From the NCBI GenBank assembly GCA_021083345.1, contig JAJGRE010000001.1, positions 1 to 64,000 of the forward strand: a DNA stretch of 64,000 nt, in the 5' to 3' direction. The position numbers and the translations under genes were made by a program. The notes beneath the pieces were generated by a model that saw only the letters and a program-made list of their open reading frames with translations, ran no database searches and had not been told where the DNA came from. The stretch is from Calditrichales bacterium MX18-03. Its GTDB lineage: Bacteria > Bacillota > Clostridia > Lutisporales > Lutisporaceae. Shown here in pieces: positions 30,157 to 38,392 of this stretch; the first letter of the stretch is position 1; the number at the start of each line of letters is the position of its first letter.

Positions 30157-30777
30157 ATGCAATTTATAAAACGCCCTTTGGGCATTTACCAAGCCAATTG
30201 TTATGTCATCATAGACGAAGAGACAAAGTCATGTGCTGTCATAGACCCGGGCGGCGACTTTGCGGAATTGAAGAGCATGATAGAAGAAGAGACGCTTCAG
30301 GTCAAGTATATCATCCTGACCCATGGCCATGGAGACCATATCGGTGCCGTTCCTGAGCTGAAGCAATATACAGGTGCACAGGTGCTGATCCATCAAGGAG
30401 ACGCCGACATGTTGAGAAACAGCAAAAAGAATCATTCTGTCATGATTGCCAATGAGAAAATAGAATTGAATGCCGACCAGCTATTGGAGGACAAGGAAGT
30501 CTTAAAGATTGGGAATACGGAGCTTGAAGTGATCCATACGCCAGGCCATTCCCAAGGCAGCATCTGCATCAGATGCGGTGCACATATTTTCTCAGGTGAT
30601 ACTTTGTTTGCCTGCTCCATAGGACGAACGGATCTGGAGGGCGGTTCCTTTGATGCCATCATCGAGTCCATAAAAGATAAACTTCTGGTTTATCCCGACG
30701 AGACCAGGGTTTATCCGGGCCATGGTCCCGCAACCACCATCCTGACGGAAAAAAAGAGAAATCCATTCTTGCAATAG
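30157..30777 (+). CDS. Metallo-beta-lactamase fold hydrolase, glyoxalase II-like
   Basis: 206 residues with the metal motif THGHGDHIGA, later His/Asp ligands in HTPGHSQGSIC, FSGDTLF and YPGHGPATT. The family includes hydroxyacylglutathione hydrolases and bacillithiol or persulfide-related enzymes; substrate unknown here. CAGGAGGG precedes the ATG, 22 nt after dtd; the dtd-MBL-hemZ order is typical of Clostridia. Confidence 0.9.
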   Translation: MQFIKRPLGIYQANCYVIIDEETKSCAVIDPGGDFAELKSMIEEETLQVKYIILTHGHGDHIGAVPELKQYTGAQVLIHQGDADMLRNSKKNHSVMIANEKIELNADQLLEDKEVLKIGNTELEVIHTPGHSQGSICIRCGAHIFSGDTLFACSIGRTDLEGGSFDAIIESIKDKLLVYPDETRVYPGHGPATTILTEKKRNPFLQ

Positions 30778-30898
30778 CAGGAGCTCACAAATTAAATACG
30801 CCGTCATTTTTAATGTGTATATTGCCCCTTCTATCGGTAACACTATGGTTAGGGAATGGCCCTGTGTCTCATAAATGTTACCAAGAGGAGGAATAACG

Positions 30899-31078
30899 AT
30901 GAATAGGTCCGTAAGAAAAACCATGTCCATCAAACATCGGTTGAATTCCGGCACCGGTTACAATGAGATCGTCGACATGCTGGAATCAGGCATGGAGGAA
31001 CAGGAGATCGCAGCAGAGCTGGGCTTGCCGCTGGACCATCTGAGAGAAATCAATAATGGTATGATGAGAGATAATTAA
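30899..31078 (+). CDS. Small helix-turn-helix-like protein
   Basis: 59 residues starting MNRSVRKTMSIKHRLNSG. The segment EIVDMLESGMEEQEIAAELGLPLDHLREI has the helix-turn-helix spacing of small DNA-binding or sigma-like domains. A strong AGAGGAGG lies upstream. It sits 10 nt before hemZ. The 120-nt gap before it includes a hairpin with GGTAACA/TGTTACC ends (30837-30883). Function unknown. Confidence 0.68.
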   Translation: MNRSVRKTMSIKHRLNSGTGYNEIVDMLESGMEEQEIAAELGLPLDHLREINNGMMRDN

Positions 31079-31088
31079 GAGGGTCAAC

Positions 31089-32594
31089 ATGATTTTTGTT
31101 AAATTGGAGAACCACGCTTACTTTTATGAGCTGTCCGACATAATCAGAATGTATTTTGGCAAGGTTGAAATCACACTGCTGGACTGTTTGGATAGCGGTT
31201 GTCTGCAGCAGGCTGAGGAAAATGATGTTTTGCTGATAAGCTCAATTCAGGCTGATGATGATGTTCTAGCCTGCAAGTGCGAATACCGCACGCATGGCTT
31301 GCAACGACATCAAGTCAGCGAGTCGGTTGAAGCTGTTGATTCGCTTTATGAAAAGGAAGCAAAGCGATTGGTCAAAAAAACAATGTACAAGCTATTGTCG
31401 GAAGTGCTCAATCGTGAATACCCCTGGGGCATTTTGACGGGCATCCGGCCTGTCAAGCTGGTACATGAGCTGTTGGAGCAAGGACGGACGGAAGAAGATA
31501 TACATAACCAGCTGCAAACTCGATATCTGGTATCGGAAGACAGGATTGCTCTTGGCATCGAAATAGCAAAAACCGAAAGGCCCATCATTTACCCCATCCG
31601 TGAAAAGTCGGTCAGCATCTATGTTGGCATACCGTTTTGCCCCAGCCGCTGCTATTATTGCTCCTTTACCTCCAATGACATACGAAAATGCAAAGCACAA
31701 GTTGATCCATATCTGAACAGCCTTGAAAAGGAAATAAAAGCGGTTTCCCACTATCTTCGGAATAAAAAGGCAGCCGTCCAGACAATATATCTGGGAGGTG
31801 GCACACCTACCGCTCTGGGGGTTGCAGATCTGGATCGGGTTATTTCCGCCATCAATGAAGGCTTTGGCAGCACCTGTGAAGAGTTCACCTGCGAAGCTGG
31901 AAGGCCGGATTCGATTACTGCAGAAAAACTGCGGATCATAAAGGAAGGAAAGGTTACCCGGATCAGCATCAATCCACAGACGATGAATGACGTAACGCTG
32001 GCCAGGATCGGCAGAGCACATGATTCCCGCCAGATTGTGGCGTGCTTTGAAATGGCCAGGCATCTTGGCTTCGACAATATCAACACGGATCTGATACTGG
32101 GCCTGCCAGGGGAAGGTGAAAAAGAGCTGGCACATACGTTGAGTGAAATCCGGCTGCTGAATCCCGAATCCGTCACGGTTCATGCCATGGCAATCAAGCG
32201 GGCTTCCATCCTCAATGAAAAAGCGGAAAGCTTCCCTTCAGCAAAGGAACAAAATGCCACCGCTTTGATGGATCAGGCAAAATTGCAGCTCAAGGAAATG
32301 GGTCTATACCCTTATTATCTTTACAGACAGAAGCATATGGTGCAGAACCTCGAAAACATCGGGTACAGCAAAAAGGGTTTTGAGTGCATTTATAATATTC
32401 AGATCATCGAGGAAAAGCAAAGTATCGTTGCTTTTGGTGCAGACGCCGTTACCAAGGCCGTTTTCAACAGAGAAAACAGGCTTGAAAGGCAGCACAATAT
32501 AAAGGACATCCGGCTGTATATCCAAAACATCGACAGGCAGATCGACAGCAAGCTGAAACTGCTGGAAGATATGTTCAATGCTGCCGAGCAGTAA
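31089..32594 (+). CDS. hemZ: Radical SAM coproporphyrinogen dehydrogenase-like protein HemZ
   Basis: Oxygen-independent coproporphyrinogen III oxidase-family protein. 501 residues: a variable N-terminal domain (1-165, ending WGILTGIRPVKLVHELL) and the radical SAM barrel with the cluster motif CPSRCYYC (about 185-192), GGGTPTALG and a C-terminal HemN-like part. Many anaerobes carry hemZ without a full haem pathway, so the true substrate may differ. Followed by the hisS promoter. Confidence 0.9.
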   Translation: MIFVKLENHAYFYELSDIIRMYFGKVEITLLDCLDSGCLQQAEENDVLLISSIQADDDVLACKCEYRTHGLQRHQVSESVEAVDSLYEKEAKRLVKKTMYKLLSEVLNREYPWGILTGIRPVKLVHELLEQGRTEEDIHNQLQTRYLVSEDRIALGIEIAKTERPIIYPIREKSVSIYVGIPFCPSRCYYCSFTSNDIRKCKAQVDPYLNSLEKEIKAVSHYLRNKKAAVQTIYLGGGTPTALGVADLDRVISAINEGFGSTCEEFTCEAGRPDSITAEKLRIIKEGKVTRISINPQTMNDVTLARIGRAHDSRQIVACFEMARHLGFDNINTDLILGLPGEGEKELAHTLSEIRLLNPESVTVHAMAIKRASILNEKAESFPSAKEQNATALMDQAKLQLKEMGLYPYYLYRQKHMVQNLENIGYSKKGFECIYNIQIIEEKQSIVAFGADAVTKAVFNRENRLERQHNIKDIRLYIQNIDRQIDSKLKLLEDMFNAAEQ

Positions 32595-32608
32595 ATTCCA
32601 AATAAATG

Positions 32609-32637
32609 TTGACATAGCGGGATATGGATATTAAAAT
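32609..32637 (+). promoter_or_regulatory. Sigma-A promoter of hisS-aspS
   Basis: Perfect TTGACA (32609-32614), 17-nt spacer, TAAAAT (32632-32637), just upstream of the T-box leader. Confidence 0.8.
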
Positions 32638-32654
32638 ATAAAATAATGATTGGA

Positions 32655-32906
32655 AAAGACGAAGACGGGGACAGTAGAACGTTGATGCTTGACAGAGAGA
32701 GGATGCCGCATGATCCTTATGGTAATGTGGGTGAAAGCATCCCAAAGCTTAAACCTTTGAAAGACACCCCTGAGTCCGGCTGCTGAAGCTTTATAGGCAG
32801 CTGCGCTACTCGGCGTTACTGAGTTGAGTTGGTTTAGGCCAAACAGGGTGGCACCGCGGGAATACGCTCTCGTCCCTGACAGATTGTCGGGTACGGGAGT
32901 TTTTTA
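32655..32906 (+). promoter_or_regulatory. T-box leader, histidine type, with terminator
   Basis: Transcription attenuator that senses uncharged tRNA(His). The conserved T-box AGGGTGGCACCGCG is at 32845-32858. Upstream, AGAGAG (32695 onwards), GGTGAAAGC (about 32729-32738) and the distal stem GGATGC/GCATCC match stem I of T-box RNAs. The specifier position after TTTGAAAGA reads CAC (32765-32767), a His codon, matching the downstream hisS. The terminator is CTCTCGTCCCTGAC (32867-32880) pairing with GTCGGGTACGGGAG, followed by TTTTTT. This accounts for the 360-nt gap between hemZ and hisS. Confidence 0.9.
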
Positions 32907-32957
32907 TTTTCATTATTGTAGAAGAATAGTAACAAATGGAAGAATGGAGGTAACAGT

Positions 32958-34217
32958 ATGCTGACTCAAGCACCAAAGGGCACAAAAGACATTTTGCCTT
33001 CCGAGGTATACAAATGGCATTATGTTGAAGGACTGATCAGGGAAATATGCGACTTGAACGGCTACAAGGAAATGAGGACGCCGGTTTTTGAACACACCGA
33101 GCTATTTCAGAGAAGCATAGGCGAAACCACGGATGTAGTGCAAAAGGAAATGTACACCTTCAAGGATAAGGGAGACCGAAGCATCACGCTGAAACCGGAG
33201 GGAACAGCACCCTTTGTCAGAGCATTTATCGAGCACAGCCTTTTCAACGAGGTTCAGCCTATTAAGGGATATTATATCATTCCCTGCTTCCGGTATGAGC
33301 AGCCTCAATCTGGCAGGCTGAGGGAGTTTCACCAATTCGGAATCGAAGCCTTCGGCACCAAGGATCCTTCCATCGATGCAGAGGTCATCTGGGTAGCCAT
33401 GATACTCTTCGGCAAGCTTGGCATCAAGAACCTTGAGGTTCGGATCAACAGTGTGGGATGTCCCAAGTGCAGGAAGGAATACAACGAGCTTTTGAGGGGG
33501 TACTTGGCGCCCAAGCTGCCGGACCTTTGCAACACCTGCAAGGACAGGTACATTAAGAATCCATTGCGTATCATCGACTGCAAGGAAGAGAAATGCAAAG
33601 CACAGCTGACCGACATCCCCTTCATGCTGGATCACCTTTGTCCGGATTGCAGCGAACACTTTGAAGGCCTGAAGCAATCCTTGACGATCCTCGGGATTGA
33701 CTATATCATCGACAGGAAGATCGTTCGTGGCCTTGACTATTACACAAAGACTGCTTTTGAGATCGTATCCAACGATATCGGTGCCCAGGGAACGGTATGC
33801 GGCGGAGGCCGTTACGACGGGATGATAGAAGAATGCGGCGGACCCGATACGCCGGGCATCGGTTTTGGACTGGGTCTGGAGCGGCTGCTGATGGTAGCGG
33901 AAAACCAAGGGATTGTGATCCCTAAACCGGTTGCCATGGATGTCTATATTGCCAACCTGGGTGAGGTGGCTGCAAAAGAAGCGCTGCGGTTGCTCAGCCT
34001 CCTTCGCAATAACGGCATCAAAGCGGAAAAAGATTATATGTCACGAAGTCTGAAGGCTCAGATGAAGTATGCCAACAAAATGAATGCACGCTACGTTGCG
34101 GTAATCGGAGAAGACGAAATCGCGAATAACCGCGTCAAAGTCAAAAATATGAGCGACGGTATGGAAGAAGAGATTGTCTTGAGTGAACTTACTGCATACC
34201 TGAAGAATAAATTATAG
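32958..34217 (+). CDS. hisS: Histidyl-tRNA synthetase
   Basis: Charges tRNA(His). 419 residues, class II: motif 2 with PCFRYEQPQSGRLREFHQFGIEAFG, the His-specific blocks RKIVRGLDYYTKTAFE and GGGRYDGM, motif 3 GIGFGLGLERLL, and the C-terminal anticodon-binding domain (about 325-419). An insertion with CPKCRKEY and CNTCKDRY Cys pairs is seen at about 170-215, as in many bacterial HisRS. Regulated by the T-box leader; aspS follows after 12 nt. Confidence 0.97.
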   Translation: MLTQAPKGTKDILPSEVYKWHYVEGLIREICDLNGYKEMRTPVFEHTELFQRSIGETTDVVQKEMYTFKDKGDRSITLKPEGTAPFVRAFIEHSLFNEVQPIKGYYIIPCFRYEQPQSGRLREFHQFGIEAFGTKDPSIDAEVIWVAMILFGKLGIKNLEVRINSVGCPKCRKEYNELLRGYLAPKLPDLCNTCKDRYIKNPLRIIDCKEEKCKAQLTDIPFMLDHLCPDCSEHFEGLKQSLTILGIDYIIDRKIVRGLDYYTKTAFEIVSNDIGAQGTVCGGGRYDGMIEECGGPDTPGIGFGLGLERLLMVAENQGIVIPKPVAMDVYIANLGEVAAKEALRLLSLLRNNGIKAEKDYMSRSLKAQMKYANKMNARYVAVIGEDEIANNRVKVKNMSDGMEEEIVLSELTAYLKNKL

Positions 34218-34229
34218 GAGGCGTTTTAA

Positions 34230-36002
34230 ATGATAAGGCTTAAGAGGACTCATTATTGCGGCGACCTGAATCTGAATAATTTGGACCAGCAGGTTATCGT
34301 TACCGGCTGGGTTCAGAAGAGAAGAGACCTGGGGGGCTTGATTTTCATCAACCTGAGAGACCGTTCCGGCATCATCCAGACGGTTGTCAACAAGGATGTA
34401 ACAGAAGATTTGTTTAATGAAGCCCAGAAGGTCCGCAGTGAATTTGTTGTCGCTATAAAGGGTGAAGTCGTCAAGCGTGCAGAAAACGCAATCAACCCCA
34501 AAATGGCAACCGGCAGCATCGAACTGGCTGTCAGCGATATGCAGATCATCAGTAAAGCTGAAACAACACCGATCTATATTGAGGATGACCTGGATGCCTC
34601 TGAACCGCTGCGACTGAAATACAGGTATCTTGACCTCAGAAGACCTTGCATGCAGAAGATTCTTTTTACCAGGCACAAGACAGCAAAGGTTGTACGGGAT
34701 TATATGGACCAGAACGGGTTTATTGAGGTGGAAACCCCTATGCTGACAAAAACAACACCTGAAGGCGCCAGGGATTACCTGGTACCCAGCCGGGTGCAGC
34801 CGGGCAGCTTTTTTGCACTGCCTCAGTCACCTCAGCTTTTTAAGCAGATATTGATGGTCTCGGGCTTCGACAGGTATTTCCAGATCGTGAAATGCTTCAG
34901 GGACGAGGACTTGAGAGCCGACAGGCAGCCCGAATTCACGCAAATAGACCTTGAAATGTCCTTTGTGGACTGTGATGATGTCATGGCCATCAATGAAGGC
35001 TTGATGAAGCATGTTTTCAAGCAGATATTGAATGTGGAGATACAGCTGCCGCTGAAAAGGCTGACCTACAAAGAAGCCATGGAGCGTTATGGCTCCGATA
35101 AGCCGGATACGCGTTTCGGCTTGGAGCTTCGTGATATAGGTAACGCGTTAGCCAATAGCGAGTTTAAGGTGTTCTCTGATACCCTTGCTAACGGCGGCAT
35201 CATAAAAGCCATCAATGCCCAAGGTCTGGGTGAAAAGCTCAGCCGTAAGGAAATCGACAGCCTTGGCGAGTTCGTAAAAACTTATAAGGCAAAAGGGCTG
35301 GCATGGATCAATATAACGGCGGAAGGCATCAAGTCACCCATTGCCAAGTTCCTGAAGGAAGAAGAGCTGAACGGTATAATCGAAAGTGTTGGTGGAAAAA
35401 TAGGAGATATCATCTTTATTGTTTCCGACAAGGCAAAAGTGGTGTATGACGCGCTGGGCCAGCTGCGTCTTGAACTGGCCAGGCGCTTTGAACTGATTGA
35501 CAAGAGCAGGTACGACCTTCTCTGGGTTACGGAGTTCCCGCTGCTTGACTTCGATGAGGAAGACAACCGGTATGTGGCAATGCACCACCCGTTTACAAGC
35601 CCGATGGATGAAGATATCGCGCTGCTGGATACAGATCCGCTCAAGGTCAGGGCAAAAGCATATGATATCGTGTTAAACGGCTATGAACTGGGCGGCGGAA
35701 GTATCCGAATCCATAACCAGGAGCTGCAGGAGAAAATGTTCGGCATGCTGGGCTTCAGCCATGAGCAGGCATGGAGTAAATTCGGATTCCTTCTGGAAGC
35801 CTTCAAGTACGGGACACCGCCCCACGGCGGATTGGCTTTCGGGCTGGACAGATTGGTCATGCTGCTGACGGGCACCGACAATATCCGGGACGTCATTGCA
35901 TTCCCCAAGACTCAGACAGCCAGCTGCCTGATGACCAATGCGCCATCACCGGCAGAGGAGAAACAGCTTCAAGAGCTGCATATCAAGCTGCAATTGGATT
36001 AG
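34230..36002 (+). CDS. aspS: Aspartyl-tRNA synthetase
   Basis: Class II synthetase, bacterial type, 590 residues: anticodon-binding OB fold (about 1-110), catalytic domain with [25 protein letters not shown] and [18 protein letters not shown], the bacterial GAD insertion (about 300-420), and motif 3 [21 protein letters not shown] precedes the start. It shares the hisS promoter and T-box, the usual hisS-aspS pair of Bacillota. Whether it charges only tRNA(Asp) cannot be told by eye. Confidence 0.97.
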   Translation: MIRLKRTHYCGDLNLNNLDQQVIVTGWVQKRRDLGGLIFINLRDRSGIIQTVVNKDVTEDLFNEAQKVRSEFVVAIKGEVVKRAENAINPKMATGSIELAVSDMQIISKAETTPIYIEDDLDASEPLRLKYRYLDLRRPCMQKILFTRHKTAKVVRDYMDQNGFIEVETPMLTKTTPEGARDYLVPSRVQPGSFFALPQSPQLFKQILMVSGFDRYFQIVKCFRDEDLRADRQPEFTQIDLEMSFVDCDDVMAINEGLMKHVFKQILNVEIQLPLKRLTYKEAMERYGSDKPDTRFGLELRDIGNALANSEFKVFSDTLANGGIIKAINAQGLGEKLSRKEIDSLGEFVKTYKAKGLAWINITAEGIKSPIAKFLKEEELNGIIESVGGKIGDIIFIVSDKAKVVYDALGQLRLELARRFELIDKSRYDLLWVTEFPLLDFDEEDNRYVAMHHPFTSPMDEDIALLDTDPLKVRAKAYDIVLNGYELGGGSIRIHNQELQEKMFGMLGFSHEQAWSKFGFLLEAFKYGTPPHGGLAFGLDRLVMLLTGTDNIRDVIAFPKTQTASCLMTNAPSPAEEKQLQELHIKLQLD

Positions 36003-36010
36003 TAAAACAC

Positions 36011-36044
36011 ACTGAAGGGAGTTTGGTTTCAAACTCCCTTCAGT
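36011..36044 (+). terminator. 15-bp perfect hairpin after aspS
   Basis: ACTGAAGGGAGTTTG pairs without mismatch with CAAACTCCCTTCAGT across a GTTT loop. No T-run follows (ATCAAAAAGG), so it may be a poor terminator or an mRNA end structure. Confidence 0.65.
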
Positions 36045-36049
36045 ATCAA

Positions 36050-36107
36050 AAAGGGACATTCCTTAACATAAAAGGAATACCAATGATTCAGGAGGGTGTG
36101 TCCCTTT
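36050..36107 (+). other. Structured intergenic segment before tcdA
   Basis: AAAGGGACA (36050-36058) pairs with TGTCCCTTT (36099-36107) and encloses a second hairpin, ATTCCTT/AAGGAAT (36058-36078). An AGGAGGG lies inside the closed region. The element ends 20 nt before the tcdA ATG. It may act in the leader of tcdA; no known riboswitch class recognised. Confidence 0.5.
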
Positions 36108-36126
36108 ACATTAATAGGAGGTACAT

Positions 36127-36882
36127 ATGAATTGCTTTTCTAGGACTGAGCTTTTGATTGGCAGAGAAGGCATCGAAAAGCTGAAGAACAGCAAGATTGC
36201 CATTTTCGGTATTGGCGGTGTCGGCGCCTTTGCTGCGGAAGCTTTGGGAAGGTGCGGCGTTGGTTCTCTGGTTCTGGTGGACTATGACGATGTCTGCATC
36301 ACCAATATTAACCGGCAGATTCACGCTACAAGAAAAACGGTAGGAAAATCCAAAGTAGACGTCATGAAGGAACGGCTTCTGGACATCAATCCCAATGCGG
36401 AGATAACAGCTTTAAAAGAAATGTATAAAGAAGAAAATGCAGATCGGCTGCTGCTTCCGGATTATGATTATGTAGTGGATGCCATTGATATGGTGTCCTC
36501 GAAGATCAACCTGGTCGTGAAATGCACGGAAATGAATATTCCGGTAATCAGTTGTATGGGGGCCGGCAACAAGCTGGATCCAACAAAGCTGGAGATCACC
36601 GATATCTATAAGACCTCCGTCTGTCCTTTAGCGAAGGTGATGCGCTATGAGCTCAGAAAGCGCGGAATAAAAAAGCTGAAGGTGGTTTATTCAAAGGAAG
36701 AGCCTTTAACGCCTCTTGAAAATGTAGCAAATTGCAAGACCAATTGCGTCTGCACAAATAAAGAGACAGCACACTGTACCAAACGGCGGCAGATACCAGG
36801 CAGCATCTCCTTTGTTCCATCAGCTGCCGGATTAGTGCTAGCTTCAGCAGTTGTGCGGGATCTATTAGCGATAGAATATTAA
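36127..36882 (+). CDS. tcdA: tRNA threonylcarbamoyladenosine dehydratase (TcdA/CsdL), ThiF/E1-like
   Basis: ATP-dependent enzyme that cyclises t6A37 of tRNA to ct6A; E1-like fold. 251 residues: nucleotide motif GIGGVGAFAAEALGRCGVG (about 28-46), the VDYDDVCITNINRQIHA block, and a C-terminal Cys-rich segment CKTNCVCTNKETAHC not needed in all members. Preceded by TAGGAGG. Followed by the csoR-like promoter. Confidence 0.9.
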   Translation: MNCFSRTELLIGREGIEKLKNSKIAIFGIGGVGAFAAEALGRCGVGSLVLVDYDDVCITNINRQIHATRKTVGKSKVDVMKERLLDINPNAEITALKEMYKEENADRLLLPDYDYVVDAIDMVSSKINLVVKCTEMNIPVISCMGAGNKLDPTKLEITDIYKTSVCPLAKVMRYELRKRGIKKLKVVYSKEEPLTPLENVANCKTNCVCTNKETAHCTKRRQIPGSISFVPSAAGLVLASAVVRDLLAIEY

Positions 36883-36895
36883 ACCTCTGAATGTA

Positions 36896-36946
36896 TTGAC
36901 ACCGGTATGAATTTGATGTATGATTAATATACCGGTACGGGGTATG
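36896..36946 (+). promoter_or_regulatory. Promoter and probable operator of the CsoR-family gene
   Basis: TTGACA (36896-36901), 17 nt, TATGAT (36919-36924). Immediately downstream is ATACC-N5-GGGGTAT (36929-36945), the GC-rich, A/T-flanked imperfect palindrome type bound by CsoR-family proteins, so the gene is probably autorepressed. A second ACCGGTAT lies in the promoter spacer. Confidence 0.7.
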
Positions 36947-36959
36947 GGAGGCGATGCGA

Positions 36960-37235
36960 TTGACGAATGAAAAGCAGGTCAACAAGGAAGACATAGTGAA
37001 CCGGTTGAAAAAAATCGAAGGCCAGGTAAAGGGCATACAGAAAATGATTGATGAGGATAAGTGCTGCAGCGAGGTCATGGTTCAGATTTCTGCCATCCGT
37101 TCTGCGATAAACCGGGTAGGCGGTCTGATCATGGACCGTTATATCAAGGAATGCCTGAAAGATTCTTTATACAGCGGTAAAAATGACGACGATATCGAAA
37201 CCGTGATTGAAACCATCGTAAAATACGTGAAATAA
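36960..37235 (+). CDS. CsoR/CstR-family transcriptional repressor
   Basis: Four-helix DNA-binding repressor that responds to copper, other metals or sulfur species. 91 residues from a TTG 8 nt after GGGAGG; an ATG two codons earlier is too close. The copper triad C36-H61-C65 of CsoR appears here as C36, Y61 and C65, with an extra C35. Loss of the His argues against Cu(I) sensing and resembles persulfide-sensing CstR proteins, which keep two Cys. It heads a short run with rseC and trx, which supports a thiol or redox role; this is inference. Confidence 0.88.
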   Translation: MTNEKQVNKEDIVNRLKKIEGQVKGIQKMIDEDKCCSEVMVQISAIRSAINRVGGLIMDRYIKECLKDSLYSGKNDDDIETVIETIVKYVK

Positions 37236-37247
37236 GTAGGAGTCCAT

Positions 37248-37709
37248 ATGAGAGAAACGGGTAGAGTCATTGAACTGAAGGAAGGAACCGCAAAGGTCCG
37301 GATCAATAGAAGCACCGCCTGCGGAGACTGCGGTGCCTGCCAGGTCGGACGTGAAAAGCTGGAAATGATATTGACAGTGGAAAACCATATCGGTGCGAAG
37401 GTTGGAAATGATGTGGAAGTCGATATCGAAAACACAAACTTCCTGACAGCTGTACTGATCGGCTACGGCATACCATTGCTTGGATTGCTGTTCGGTGTCC
37501 TTCTTGGGTATTATGGTGCACCTTTGCTGGGTTTTGGCTATAATACAAGCCAGGGCATCGCAGGCATAACAGGATTGATTTGTATGGGGGCTGGCTATTA
37601 TCTGATCAAGCTGAACGAGCATCAGATCAAGAAGCTCAAAAAATTCCATCCGGTGATTGTCAGAATCGTCAATGAAGTAGAAAACCATGGGGAGTCTGTC
37701 AAACCTTAA
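37248..37709 (+). CDS. rseC: RseC/SoxR-reducing-system family membrane protein
   Basis: 153 residues: N-terminal cytosolic part with GRVIELKEGTAKVRI and the Cys cluster CGDCGAC (about 25-31), then two membrane segments (about 67-90 and 100-123) and a basic tail. RseC-like proteins are linked to the Rnf/SoxR electron-transfer system. It starts 12 nt after the CsoR-family gene and probably shares its promoter. Confidence 0.85.
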   Translation: MRETGRVIELKEGTAKVRINRSTACGDCGACQVGREKLEMILTVENHIGAKVGNDVEVDIENTNFLTAVLIGYGIPLLGLLFGVLLGYYGAPLLGFGYNTSQGIAGITGLICMGAGYYLIKLNEHQIKKLKKFHPVIVRIVNEVENHGESVKP

Positions 37710-37808
37710 CTCAGTAAATTTTATCGGAATGGTTAAAATAACATTACGTGGCGAATAAAATTAAAATTAGGCGTAATAGATCAATACGACATTGAAAGGA
37801 GTTATCCA

Positions 37809-38135
37809 ATGAGTAGGAACGTTCATATCGTGAATCAGGACAATTTTGATAATGAGGTCTTAAAGGCAGAGAAGCCGGTGCTGGTAGATTTCTGGGCTGC
37901 ATGGTGCGGTCCCTGCAGGATGGTATCCCCGGTCATAGACCAGATTGCAGAGCAGTATGACGGCAAAATTAAAACGGTAAAGATTAATGTTGATGAAAAC
38001 CCGGAGTTAGCCGGAAAATACGATATTATGAGCATCCCGTCTGTTTTCCTTTTTGATAAGGGCCATAAGGTGGACGGCATTATCGGAGCAAGACCCAAGC
38101 AGGCGTTTGAAGATATGTTAAAAAAGCACGTATAA
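37809..38135 (+). CDS. trxA: Thioredoxin
   Basis: 108-residue thioredoxin with the active site WCGPC in FWAAWCGPCRMVSP and cis-Pro in SIPSVFLF. It has an AAAGGAG site and a 100-nt gap before it, so it may have its own promoter. No thioredoxin reductase is adjacent. A terminator follows. Confidence 0.95.
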   Translation: MSRNVHIVNQDNFDNEVLKAEKPVLVDFWAAWCGPCRMVSPVIDQIAEQYDGKIKTVKINVDENPELAGKYDIMSIPSVFLFDKGHKVDGIIGARPKQAFEDMLKKHV

Positions 38136-38158
38136 GCGGAAGTGAATAAAGCAATGTT

Positions 38159-38190
38159 AAAAGCATCGGGGAGAACCTGGTGCTTTTTAC
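38159..38190 (+). terminator. Terminator after trxA
   Basis: AAAAGCATC pairs with GGTGCTTTT (one G-T pair) across an 11-nt loop, followed by T residues. Confidence 0.75.
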
Positions 38191-38316
38191 TTTGATCGCA
38201 TAAGCGGTCCTAATAGTACTATAATTTATTCTAATGGTTTGATTTCTATCAATTTAACATGAAGACGTTTGGTTATGATATAATCAGACTTAATATTTAG
38301 CATTTGTGGTAGTTTG

Positions 38317-38355
38317 TACTAGATGCAATACTCTGACAGTATTTCGCATCTGGTA
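38317..38355 (+). other. Leader hairpin upstream of glyA
   Basis: TACTAGATGC pairs with GCATCTGGTA and AATACT with AGTATT, giving about 16 bp around a CTGAC loop with a 2-nt bulge. It lies 38 nt before the glyA ATG and downstream of a TATAAT (38279-38284), so it would be in the 5' leader. No known riboswitch motif seen; no T-run on the plus strand close by. Confidence 0.5.
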
Positions 38356-38392
38356 TTAATAATATATTTTAAAATTTACAGGAGGACACATT

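Noticed and set aside
38317-38355. Tetrahydrofolate or glycine riboswitch before glyA
   Set aside because: The conserved core sequences and multi-helix layout of both classes are missing; only one hairpin is present.
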